Positions 1 through 7,123 of a stretch of 54,451 bases of DNA are shown here, one piece after another; within the stretch, counting starts at the first letter, position 1; every line of letters starts with the position of its first letter. Position numbers and translations under genes: made by a program. This DNA comes from JACQHM01 sp964535215. Lineage in GTDB: Bacteria; Methylomirabilota; Methylomirabilia; Methylomirabilales; JACQHM01. The stretch covers positions 1-54,451 of the forward strand of contig CAZHST010000022.1 of assembly GCA_964535215.1 (NCBI GenBank). The letters are read 5' to 3'. The notes under the pieces were generated by a model. The model was not told the origin of the DNA, did no database searches, and saw nothing but the letters and a program-made list of their open reading frames with translations.

Positions 1-41
1 GGCGTGGACTTCCATGTCTTTTTCTTCATACCATCATGTTA

Positions 42-1187
42 TCACAGAACGGCGGGAATCGCGAGGGGGTCCGTGTATCCCCTCAATGAATGGAGGGGGA
101 TTACAGCCCCCTCGCGCTCCCCCATTTTTCTAAAGCCTCCCATGTAGCCCCAGCCAGGGAGGACGGAACAGAACCCGATGGCCCGTCCGCCGGCCACCAC
201 GATGAGCAGATCCTCCGGCCTCCAGACGACGGGGACCCGCGTGCTGGGATCGTTCATGTCAAGCCACTTGGGCCAATGATTCACCACACCGGGAAGCTCC
301 TCGAGAACCGAGATGCCGAAGAGTTCCCTGTTCACCCCCGCGAGCATGATTTTCCCCAGAGGGGCTCGAGCGTGTTCGAAGATGAAGGACTTCACATCCT
401 CCTTCGTCCAGCCAGCCCTTGCCAACCGCTCGGCCACCGGGGGGCTCAGGACGATCAGGGCCTCGCCTCCTAAACCCATGGTGTTGCTCCCCAAGGCCGC
501 CAGGTGATCCACCAGGGCGGCCAGCCCCCCCAGGATCGAATGGGGCGCCTCAACGGCGATGACGGTCACGGCACTCTCGTCGGGGGGGAAGCCCCGCTCG
601 ACGTGGAGCAGCTCCCAGGGGCTCTCCAGGCTCTCACCAATGCAGAACGTGTACTTCCCGGGATGGCCGTGGACGGCTTTATCCCCGACCTCGGGGATGC
701 CGCCGCCGAGGTTCACCAGGACGAGCCGGAGGGCCCTGCCGATGGTGGCGTTGGCCCGGAAGCCGTGGCCGAAGACGTTGGTCCCCGTATTCAGGTTGAT
801 GATTTTCACGATGGGACCGCTCACGATGATCAGGGGGGCACAGGGGTGGGTCGTGGCCTGGACGCCGTTGAGATTAAACCGCTCGTCCAGGACCGCCTCA
901 ACGGCGGCCAGGACTACCGGCATGTACTCGGGGCGGCAGCCGGCCATGACGGCGTTGACCGCCACGGCCTCGACGGTGGCCCTCCCCAAACGGGGGGGGA
1001 CCAAGCCAAGGAGCTCCTGGGGGTCCCGACCCGAGGCCTCGACCATCCGATGGACCCGTTCCGGGGTCGGTGGAACGACCGGGAGGCCATCGGTCCAACC
1101 CTTCTCAAAGCAGAGCTCAATGGCCTCCAGCGCCCCCTCAAAGGAATCGGGGCCTACCGCCACCTGCTTTGAACGGTCATCCCTCAT
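42..1187 (-). CDS. conserved partner protein of the UGSC selenoprotein (381 aa, unnamed)
   Basis: I do not know a named function. It is a soluble-looking protein without a signal peptide or membrane segment. The N-terminus has a motif GWTDGLPVVPPTPERV (about residues 30-45), followed by several glycine-rich blocks and cysteines in conserved-looking settings (AGCRPEY, C84; THPCAPL, C116; KYTFCIGES, C182). Its ATG overlaps the stop of the UGSC selenoprotein by four bases (ATGA), and a good ribosome site GGAGGTGAGAGG lies inside that gene, so the two are translationally coupled. From memory, proteins with this N-terminus accompany UGSC-type selenoproteins in other genomes; I infer that they form one redox enzyme or act in one pathway. 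The ORF closes with a tandem TGA-TAA, so it does not read through. Confidence 0.8.
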   Translation of the reverse strand: MRDDRSKQVAVGPDSFEGALEAIELCFEKGWTDGLPVVPPTPERVHRMVEASGRDPQELLGLVPPRLGRATVEAVAVNAVMAGCRPEYMPVVLAAVEAVLDERFNLNGVQATTHPCAPLIIVSGPIVKIINLNTGTNVFGHGFRANATIGRALRLVLVNLGGGIPEVGDKAVHGHPGKYTFCIGESLESPWELLHVERGFPPDESAVTVIAVEAPHSILGGLAALVDHLAALGSNTMGLGGEALIVLSPPVAERLARAGWTKEDVKSFIFEHARAPLGKIMLAGVNRELFGISVLEELPGVVNHWPKWLDMNDPSTRVPVVWRPEDLLIVVAGGRAIGFCSVLPGWGYMGGFRKMGEREGAVIPLHSLRGYTDPLAIPAVL

Positions 1188-1744
1188 CCTCTCACCTCCC
1201 CCTGGACAAGGGCTTCGACCACATGAGGGAGAGCCTGCTCAGCCTTCCGATGGGCCTCCAGGACATCGCCCAAGGGGGAGGGGATTACCACAAAGCGGTA
1301 GTCAGGGGCCCCCATGAAGCGCCTTTTCCCATCGGCGACGGTGACGAAGTCACTTCCCACGACGACCACGCTCGGCTTTCCTCTCTCCTCCACCATGATC
1401 CCATCGTGCATACAGCACGACGTGCAGGAGCCTCAAAGCCCCACCCCGACGACAACCGCATCAGCCTCGGCGACCAGCTCGTCCAGCATCGCCTTCGGCG
1501 CGGGGAGGGAGAGGTTCGGCTTCACCTTGAGGATCACCCGCTTCACCTGGTGCTTGACCAGGAGAAGCTCCCCCAACCTCTCCAGAAACGGGGTGCTGGT
1601 ATGGATGCCATCGGAGAGGAGCCCGATGATCCTTCCCCCAAGGGAGCCAGGACGAGGCGGCCTGACAAAGGCCCTCGGCTCCACCTCGCCTGTCGGGTCC
1701 AGGATTACGATCCCCCGGCGCCTCTCCTGAAGGGCCTTCCCCAT
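1184..1744 (-). CDS. UGSC-motif selenoprotein with in-frame UGA as selenocysteine (186 aa)
   Basis: The reading frame runs from ATG at 1744 to TGA at 1184-1186 with one internal TGA at 1433-1435. Reading that TGA as Sec gives VGVGLUGSCTSCCMHDG, i.e. U104-G-S-C107 followed by C110 and C111. This is the UGSC motif of a known bacterial selenoprotein family first recognised in metagenome surveys. The segment before the UGA is a Rossmann-like alpha/beta half starting GIVILDPTGEVEPR; the segment after it (KPSVVVVGSDFVTV) continues the fold, which argues against a random nonsense mutation. A SECIS-like hairpin follows the UGA. The start has the ribosome site GAGGGAAG and overlaps the upstream gene by 40 bases. 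The downstream 381-residue gene is coupled by ATGA. The UxxC arrangement suggests thiol/selenol redox chemistry; substrate unknown. Standard gene callers report this as two fragments of 103 and 75 residues. Confidence 0.9.
1402..1422 (-). promoter_or_regulatory. bacterial SECIS-like stem-loop of the UGSC selenoprotein
   Basis: Reading the minus strand, CGTCGTGC pairs with GCACGATG (8 bp including one G-U) around the five-base loop TGTAT. The loop begins 19 bases after the UGA and has G as its second base. This fits the known bacterial SECIS pattern: apical loop roughly 16-37 bases after UGA, with a G in the first two loop bases. SelB would bind here to recode the UGA at 1433-1435. Confidence 0.7.
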
Positions 1745-2286
1745 CGAAGCTTCCCTCGCTCACACCTTCGGCGCTCCAAGTCCGTGTCGGCTAGAAGAGT
1801 CAGAGGGACCCGGTTGACCACCCCGGTGAAACCATCCACCACCCAGAGGGCCTCCGGGCTCTCCCCCCTCTCCCGAAACACCCAATACCGTTTGTACGTC
1901 AACGCCTCCCGCACCACACCGATTTCGGGGGCCCACCAGGTCGGATACCGAAAGAAGAGCCACCGCTTCGCCTTTTCCAGGGCGCGTTCTCGGGCCTCCT
2001 CCTTCGTGACCCTTCCCTCCAACAGATACCTCTCCTCCACCTTCACCGGCTCCACCTCCGGAAACGTATCGGCGAAATACGTTCCACCCCGGGCCGCGTC
2101 CACCACGACAAACAGGTCAACCTCCCGCGGATGGAAAAAAGGTCGCTTGAAGGAGGCGTGGAAGTGAAAAGCATAGAGGGGGTAGAAGAGGGCCCAGGAT
2201 GGAGGTGAGATGACCTTTCCCCCCGCCAGCAGCGAGGCGGCCGTCCCCGCATCAATGCCGGTCATGACCACGCCGATCTTGGTCAT
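1705..2286 (-). CDS. hypothetical protein (193 aa) between symporter and UGSC selenoprotein
   Basis: I do not recognise this family. The protein starts MTKIGVVMTGIDAGTAASLLAGG, has an aromatic stretch (ALFYPLYAFHFHASF), a strand DLFVVVDAARGG, a charged helix (TKEEARERALEKAKRW, about 94-109) and a Trp/Tyr-rich C-terminal half (RYPTWWAPEIG, YKRYWVFRE). The last 29 residues are Arg/Gly-rich and overlap the start of the selenoprotein gene. There is no obvious signal peptide. It lies 48 bases after the symporter stop and in the same orientation, so it is probably co-transcribed with the symporter, the UGSC selenoprotein and the 381-residue partner. The position suggests an accessory role for that set, but nothing in the sequence shows a reaction. 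Confidence 0.6.
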   Translation of the reverse strand: MTKIGVVMTGIDAGTAASLLAGGKVISPPSWALFYPLYAFHFHASFKRPFFHPREVDLFVVVDAARGGTYFADTFPEVEPVKVEERYLLEGRVTKEEARERALEKAKRWLFFRYPTWWAPEIGVVREALTYKRYWVFRERGESPEALWVVDGFTGVVNRVPLTLLADTDLERRRCERGKLRWGRPFRRGAGGS

Positions 2287-2334
2287 CCAGGTCCCTATCC
2301 GACCGGCGGAACCTGTCCCGCCTGAAAAAGGCCA

Positions 2335-3870
2335 TCAACGGGACCCCTCCACGGCCCCTTGCGAGAGGAGCCACGCCTTGGCCGCCCAAAGCTCGTTCGC
2401 CTCGGAACGGGCGATGTCAGGAGCCGGCGAAGGGGCCTTGAACTCATCCAGGATGGCCGTCACCTTCTGCGAGGCTCGGCCCCTCGGCGTGAAAAGGCTC
2501 ACGACGATCAGGACCAGGGTCCCGACGGCCACCCCCGGGAGCATCTCGTAGGTGTACCTGGTCCATCCGAGGTAGTGCCAGGCCACGACCACGATGAATC
2601 CTGAAAGCATCCCCCAGAAGACCCCTTGTCGGGTCGCCCACCGCCAGTAACAGGCGGCGATGGTGAAGGGGGCTAACGACCCCAGGCCGGCCCAGGCAAA
2701 CAGGATAATCTCAAAGAGGAGCTTCGGCGGGTAGAGCGCGATCAGCATCCCGATGACCCCAAAGACAATCAAGGCCAGACGGGAGTGGAGGATGATGCGA
2801 TCGTCCCTTACCTGGGGGTTGATGACCTTCTGGTAGAGGTCCCGGGCCCAGCTACTGGCCGCCGTCAGCAGTTGAGAGTCCACCGAGGACATGATGGCCG
2901 CCATGATGGCCGAGGCGATGATCCCCGCCACAACCCCGGGAAGCTTGATCAAGGCCAGCTCCATGACCACGTTTTCCGGGTTCTTCAGATCAGGAACCAG
3001 CACCCTTCCGGCCATGCCGACATAGGTCCCGGCGTAGAAGATCAACGTCACCCACAGGAGGGAGACCAACGTGGCCACCCGGAGGGTCTTGAAACCCCTC
3101 TTGATGGCAAAGAAACGGATGATGATATGGGGGGAACCAATGAAGCCAAAGACAACGGTCAGCCACCCGACCGCCACCCAGAAGGGCACCGCCGTTGAGA
3201 CCATCCTCCCATCCACCCCTTTGAGTTGCTCCATCAGGGCTGTCAGACCTACCTCGCCAAAGACCATGACGGACATGATGATGAAGCCGATGGCCATGAG
3301 AATCCCCTGGAAGAAGTCGGTCCAGGCCACGGCGAAGAAGCCTCCGGCGACACAGTAGAAGACAACGGTCCCTCCCATGACGAAGACCATCGCGGTGTAG
3401 TTGGCCCCCGTGATCTGCTCCAGCAACCTCGCCGCCCCTACGATCTGCCCCGCCACGTAGATCTCCATGAAAAAGATGGTGATCAGGGTTGAGAGGATCC
3501 GGAGGGAGCGGGTCTGGTCCTCAAAGCGGGCCTCCAGGAGATCGGGGAACGTGAGACAGTTCAGCCGCTCACTTAAGATCCGGAGACGGCGCCCTAAACC
3601 GATGAAGTTCACATAGGGCTTGGCGATGGCGGGGAGGGTGATCCAGATGTTCTGAAGACCCTTCATGAAGGCCTGACCGGGGACCGCCTGATAGACGTAG
3701 GCGCTGTGGGCCGTGGCCTCGTGGGTCATGGCCGTTACCCAGGGCCCCAGCCGCCTCCCCGCCACCAGGAAGTCGGTGAGCGATTTGATCAAGGGGGAGC
3801 AGAACAGGCCAACGACCCACATCCCCACCATGTAGACGAGAAAGGTGATGAACACGTCCAGGTGCCGCAT
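2335..3870 (-). CDS. sodium:solute symporter family (SSS) transporter
   Basis: A 511-residue integral membrane protein with about 13 hydrophobic segments. It begins with a membrane helix (LVYMVGMWVVGLF) and then the SSS-type signature DFLVAGRRLGPWVTAMTHEA at about 33-52. Family members couple Na+ entry to uptake of organic acids, amino acids, sugars or similar solutes in the inner membrane; the substrate cannot be told from the sequence. The start has the ribosome site GGAGGGGAGCG. A mini-protein gene lies directly upstream, as often seen for SSS carriers, and the UGSC selenoprotein unit follows downstream. I infer that it imports a substrate used by that unit. Confidence 0.9.
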   Translation of the reverse strand: MRHLDVFITFLVYMVGMWVVGLFCSPLIKSLTDFLVAGRRLGPWVTAMTHEATAHSAYVYQAVPGQAFMKGLQNIWITLPAIAKPYVNFIGLGRRLRILSERLNCLTFPDLLEARFEDQTRSLRILSTLITIFFMEIYVAGQIVGAARLLEQITGANYTAMVFVMGGTVVFYCVAGGFFAVAWTDFFQGILMAIGFIIMSVMVFGEVGLTALMEQLKGVDGRMVSTAVPFWVAVGWLTVVFGFIGSPHIIIRFFAIKRGFKTLRVATLVSLLWVTLIFYAGTYVGMAGRVLVPDLKNPENVVMELALIKLPGVVAGIIASAIMAAIMSSVDSQLLTAASSWARDLYQKVINPQVRDDRIILHSRLALIVFGVIGMLIALYPPKLLFEIILFAWAGLGSLAPFTIAACYWRWATRQGVFWGMLSGFIVVVAWHYLGWTRYTYEMLPGVAVGTLVLIVVSLFTPRGRASQKVTAILDEFKAPSPAPDIARSEANELWAAKAWLLSQGAVEGSR

Positions 3871-3897
3871 CGCTCCCCTCCACCCCGTGGGAAAGGT

Positions 3898-4008
3898 TCA
3901 CTCCCCGTACCCCTTCCCACCCGGCCAGCCGGTGAAGAAGTAGATCAGCGTGAAGGCGAGAAGGACCAGAAAGGGAACCGTCCACAAAAGGACCGCCATC
4001 GTGTTCAC
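3898..4008 (-). CDS. symporter small accessory membrane protein (36 aa)
   Basis: A very short ORF just upstream of the symporter. From GTG at 4008 it reads VNTMAVLLWTVPFLVLLAFT and continues into LIYFFTGWPGGKGYGE, a single membrane helix with a short Gly-rich tail ending in TGA at 3898-3900. A GAGGTG ribosome site sits six bases before the GTG; an in-frame ATG at 3999 would give 33 residues. Tiny one-helix proteins paired with SSS carriers are known and annotated as symporter small accessory proteins. The gap to the symporter start is 27 bases and includes that gene's ribosome site. Confidence 0.6.
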   Translation of the reverse strand: MNTMAVLLWTVPFLVLLAFTLIYFFTGWPGGKGYGE

Positions 4009-4040
4009 CGCCAGCACCTCATGAAGGAGAAACTGAACGA

Positions 4041-4070
4041 ATCATAGAGAAAAAGGGGAAGAGAGGTCAA
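4041..4070 (-). promoter_or_regulatory. sigma-70 type promoter of the symporter/UGSC operon
   Basis: On the minus strand, TTGACC (4065-4070), an 18-base spacer and TATGAT (4041-4046). It points into the mini-protein, symporter and selenoprotein genes, with an expected start near 4034. Confidence 0.55.
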
Positions 4071-4084
4071 GCTAAAAGATAAAT

Positions 4085-4137
4085 AAGCGGTCAGCTTCGG
4101 ACGAAGGATCTCTGCTGAAAGCTGACGGCTGACAGCT
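4085..4137 (+). repeat. dispersed repeat copy 1 (AGCGGTCAG ... GCTGAAAGCTGACGGCTGA)
   Basis: AAGCGGTCAGC at 4085-4095 and GCTGAAAGCTGACGGCTGA at 4114-4132. The same two blocks with nearly the same spacing (19 versus 18 bases) occur in opposite orientation at 17450-17495. A shorter copy lies at 42299-42311. The core is itself made of near-tandem GCTGA units. It lies just upstream of the operon promoter at 4041-4070. Confidence 0.6.
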
Positions 4138-4156
4138 AAACGCTTCCCCTTCTAGA

Positions 4157-4390
4157 TTGACCGCAAGGGACTCTTCTGATAGAGTGCCTCTAGCCTTACT
4201 CCGCTCAGAGATGAACCAGCCCGGGGGGGAAATGGGTCAGCCCCGGGGGGAGGTCTTGGCCGAGCTCCGGGAACTCCGCTCCGAGATCCGGAGCAACTTC
4301 CGCTGGACCATCACCACGATGGTCACCCTCTTCGGCATCGCCGTCCCGGCCTGGATGTGGGTCTTAGGCTACATTGTCAAACACCTCTAA
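4157..4390 (+). CDS. small membrane protein with short coiled coil and C-terminal helix
   Basis: A 77-residue protein if the TTG at 4157 is used. A later GTG (about 4183) or the ATG before NQPGGEM is also possible and no start has a strong ribosome site. After a Gly/Gln-rich segment there is a short charged helix (EVLAELRELRSEIRSNFRW), then one membrane helix (ITTMVTLFGIAVPAWMWVLG) and the tail YIVKHL. This layout, with the helix ending in a pattern like FRWTI.MVTLFGI..P.WMW, is common in small bacterial proteins of unknown role whose N-terminal coiled coil probably drives oligomerisation next to the membrane. It stands alone between divergent operons, next to repeat copy 1. Function unknown. 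Confidence 0.6.
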   Translation: MTARDSSDRVPLALLRSEMNQPGGEMGQPRGEVLAELRELRSEIRSNFRWTITTMVTLFGIAVPAWMWVLGYIVKHL

Positions 4391-4423
4391 TTCCCTAAGT
4401 TCCTCCCTGTCCAGGAATTCCCC

Positions 4424-5116
4424 TCACAGGGAGATGGCCAACGGCTCGGCCAGGATGATCTCCTTCAGGCTGACCCGGCAGCGGTAAGCGTGGATGGAGA
4501 CCCCGCCCACTGACGCTTGCCGAAGCACCTCCCCAAAGACAGGATCAGCTCCATCGTGGGGCCGGAAAACCTTTGCATCCGGCCGCTGGATCACGAAGAC
4601 CACGGCCCCCCTCAGTCCTTCCCGCCTGGCCCGGATGAGGGTCTCCAGGTGCCGCCTCCCCCGCTCGGTAGGAGCATCGGGGAAGAGCGCCACTCCCTGC
4701 TCTACCAGCGTCACCGACTTGACCTCCAGGAGACATCGCCCGCTCGATCCCTCCAGGAGGAAATCGTAGCGGCAATCGTGGTAGCGGACCTCCGGTGTAA
4801 AGGCCTTATACCGACGAAAAGGTGGAAGCCTCCCCTCCCTGAGGGCTTCAGCCACCAGGTGGTTGGGGAGGCGGGCATCGGCAGAGATCAGGACCTTCCC
4901 GATACGAACCAGGAGGAGATCGAAGGGGGTCTTGCGAGGGGGAGCCAGTTTGGGAACGAGGTAGGCCCTGGTGCCGGGCCGGAGAAGCTCCTGTAAACGC
5001 CCAGAGTTGGGAAGGTGCGCCACAACCCTTCGTCCGTCCAGCGAGACCTGGACGGCAAAACGGTTCACGCGCTTCACGATGATGGCAGGGATCAGGGGGG
5101 AAGGGAGGCGCATCAT
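4424..5116 (-). CDS. sfsA: DNA/RNA nuclease SfsA
   Basis: A 230-residue protein of normal SfsA length. Recognisable segments are the OB-like N-terminal part (VKRVNRFAVQVSLDGRRVVA, LPNSGRLQELL), the middle LVRIGKVLISADARLPNHLV and the nuclease core with YDFLL and CLLEVKSVTLV near 135-155. Asp and Glu-Val-Lys there match the metal-binding D-ExK pattern of PD-(D/E)XK enzymes. SfsA was named for sugar fermentation stimulation; work on the E. coli protein supports nuclease activity. It is the last gene of the Nudix-thiSG-thiE-protease run and starts only four bases after the protease stop. Confidence 0.95.
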   Translation of the reverse strand: MMRLPSPLIPAIIVKRVNRFAVQVSLDGRRVVAHLPNSGRLQELLRPGTRAYLVPKLAPPRKTPFDLLLVRIGKVLISADARLPNHLVAEALREGRLPPFRRYKAFTPEVRYHDCRYDFLLEGSSGRCLLEVKSVTLVEQGVALFPDAPTERGRRHLETLIRARREGLRGAVVFVIQRPDAKVFRPHDGADPVFGEVLRQASVGGVSIHAYRCRVSLKEIILAEPLAISL

Positions 5117-5120
5117 TCCC

Positions 5121-6419
5121 CTATGGTTTCAGGGGGACCCGGCCGCCCCATATCGCCTCCTCCACCGCCGGAAGGGTCTCGGCAGGGACCCCCTCGAGGA
5201 CCAGCACCTCGAGGCCTCGCCGCTCGACGACGGAGACCTCCCCGTTATTCCGCCAAAAGCGACGCCCTTCCCCTTCAGGTTTCGAGGGGGCTGACGTCGG
5301 GTACTTACGGTCCAAAAGCTTCGAGAAGGCCTCGAAGAACCCTCTAGCATCCCTGGCCTCTGCCCAGCGGGTTCTCAAAATCAGGAGCCGCTTTCCCCCC
5401 CGTTCGTAGAGGCGGTAGCGGTCCCCGGCCCAGCCTTCCACAAGCCCCCTCGCCTCTTCCAGGCCGATCACCGGCTCAAGAAGGGCGTTCAAGGTGAAGG
5501 CCCCCAGGACCTCCTCGAGGACGAATTGCCACCCTTTCAGAGCTGACAGGTCCGTGGGGAGCCTAACCGGCGGTGGATCGGGATGGCCGTCCAGATACCC
5601 CTTGGGGTAGAGGATCGCATGGGTTGAACGGGGGAGGTTGGTGTAGACCTTTGAGAAGGCTGGCCAGGGATGGCGGCGGCGAAACTCCTGGACGAAGGTG
5701 GTCCCGGCAGTGTAAGGGAAGAGGAGGAGGTCTAGGAGGAACTTGGGCGCTCCTTTGAACTCCTGAAGGACCTGGGGCTGATCGAGGGGGCCAAGGGGGG
5801 TCAGGTTGGTAAACGCTGTGATGTCCAGCCCCTGGGGGATCAGGAGGAGGTCGAGGGTGAGGGCGGTCGCCTCCCCCTCAACGATGGCCCTCCGGGCCAG
5901 GACCTCATCAACGTCCATCGCCTTCGGATCGAGAAATGTCTCAAGCCCCAGGGCCTGATCCTGGAGGACATGAACCAGCTCATGGATGACAGCCATCCGC
6001 TGGAGGGGAGGCGGCACCCACGCGGCGAAGACCAGCTCCTTCTTCTCCGGGTCGTAATAGGCCGCCGCCTGTTTCCTGAAGAAATCCAGGAGAAACGTTT
6101 CAAGGTCAAAGGTCGGTGGGATCAACCCGAAGTGGGCCAGCGCCTTCTGGAGGCCCTGAAGCCGCTCCGGGGGAAAACCCTTTTTAAGCTCCTCCTGAAA
6201 GGCCAGCCCGATCTCCTCCCTGGACCGGATCGCCTTCTTCAGGGGCCCTGGGAAGGGGAGGCCCCGAAGCTCGCTCAACCCCTTAAGGAGGGAATCGGCC
6301 TGATCTAAAAGCTGCTGAAGCCCGGCCTGGGCCTCCAGCTCCGCTGCCCTCACGGGAGGGAAGAAGCCCCAGAACCCCAGGAGGAGGAAGACGAACAGCC
6401 ATCGGCCAAGTCGGTGCAC
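5121..6419 (-). CDS. secreted HExxH zinc-protease-like protein
   Basis: A 432-residue exported protein starting at a GTG with ribosome site AAGGAGGGAAC. The N-terminal 26 residues form a signal peptide (FVFLLLGFWGFFPPVRAAE). A long charged alpha-helical region follows, then a gluzincin-like active site: H146-E-L-V-H150 in RMAVIHELVHVLQDQ, with a likely third zinc ligand in IVEGEATALTLD (about 179-188). The part before the site (YYDPEKKELVFAAWV) is typical of this group. I know no specific name or substrate. It sits between thiE and sfsA in a tight operon but has no evident role in thiamine synthesis. Confidence 0.75.
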   Translation of the reverse strand: MHRLGRWLFVFLLLGFWGFFPPVRAAELEAQAGLQQLLDQADSLLKGLSELRGLPFPGPLKKAIRSREEIGLAFQEELKKGFPPERLQGLQKALAHFGLIPPTFDLETFLLDFFRKQAAAYYDPEKKELVFAAWVPPPLQRMAVIHELVHVLQDQALGLETFLDPKAMDVDEVLARRAIVEGEATALTLDLLLIPQGLDITAFTNLTPLGPLDQPQVLQEFKGAPKFLLDLLLFPYTAGTTFVQEFRRRHPWPAFSKVYTNLPRSTHAILYPKGYLDGHPDPPPVRLPTDLSALKGWQFVLEEVLGAFTLNALLEPVIGLEEARGLVEGWAGDRYRLYERGGKRLLILRTRWAEARDARGFFEAFSKLLDRKYPTSAPSKPEGEGRRFWRNNGEVSVVERRGLEVLVLEGVPAETLPAVEEAIWGGRVPLKP

Positions 6420-6441
6420 GTTCCCTCCTTCCCGCGAGCAC

Positions 6442-7071
6442 TCAGCGGACGGCTTTCAGGAGCTCTGCCGTGGCGGACGCCGGGTCGGGAGAGGCCATGA
6501 CGGCCGAGATGACCGCCACCCCATCGGCCCCCGCCGCTAAGACCCGGTGGACGTGCTGAAGCGTGATCCCCCCAATGGCAAAGAGAGGGAGGGAGACCTG
6601 GTCCCGGACCTTTCGGATGATCTCTACGCCTAAAGGTGGGCCGTAGGGAAGCTTGGAGGGGGTCTCAAAGATCGGCCCTAGGACGACAAAATCGGCCCCT
6701 CCTGCTTCAGCCTCCAAGGCCTCTTCTAAGGAATGACAGGAGGCGCCGATGAGCTTTCCGGGTCCCAGAAGCCGCCGGGCCACATCCGGGGGAAAACTCT
6801 GACGGGCTAGATGCACACCGTCCAGATCCAAGGCCAGGGCAATGTCAACCCGGTCGTTTATCAGGAGGGCCGCCCCGTCACGCCTCGTCAACGGCACGAG
6901 GCGTTCGGCCAGCTCGTACAGATCCTTTGCCGGGAGGTCCTTCTCCCGCAACTGGAAGGCCCTGCCCCCTCCCTGAAGGGAAGCCGCTACCACCTCCTCC
7001 AGGGGCCTCCCCCGGGTTTGCTTCCGGTCGGTGATGACGTAAAGCCCCCAGTGCTTAACGCTTGGAACCAC
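6442..7071 (-). CDS. thiE: thiamine phosphate synthase ThiE
   Basis: ThiE joins HMP pyrophosphate and thiazole phosphate into thiamine phosphate. I start it at GTG 7071 (VPSVKHWGLYVITDRK). This gives 209 residues, the usual ThiE length, and has the ribosome site AAGGGG seven bases upstream; the longer frame to 7170 reads back into thiG and is unlike the family. Landmarks are YVITDRK, the phosphate-binding FQLREKDL, LLINDRVDIALALDLDGVHL, IGASCHS and the C-terminal IGGIT...GADGVAVISAV. The gene lies 52 bases after thiSG and just before the secreted protease gene. Confidence 0.95.
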   Translation of the reverse strand: MVPSVKHWGLYVITDRKQTRGRPLEEVVAASLQGGGRAFQLREKDLPAKDLYELAERLVPLTRRDGAALLINDRVDIALALDLDGVHLARQSFPPDVARRLLGPGKLIGASCHSLEEALEAEAGGADFVVLGPIFETPSKLPYGPPLGVEIIRKVRDQVSLPLFAIGGITLQHVHRVLAAGADGVAVISAVMASPDPASATAELLKAVR

Positions 7072-7123
7072 GGACTGCCCCTTTTCATGCCCCGCAGCCG
7101 GCCTGGAAGTTTTACGACAAGCC

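Noticed and set aside
1433..1435. TGA read as an ordinary stop that splits a pseudogene
   Set aside because: The residues right after it (GSCTSCC) match the UGSC family, the second part stays open and coupled to the next gene, and a SECIS-like hairpin is present. A second gene in the window has the same feature.
1070..2167. A 365-codon plus-strand ORF
   Set aside because: It lies antisense to the 193-aa gene and UGSC gene, has Arg/Pro/Ser/His-rich sequence with no domain, and is a typical shadow frame of GC-rich DNA.
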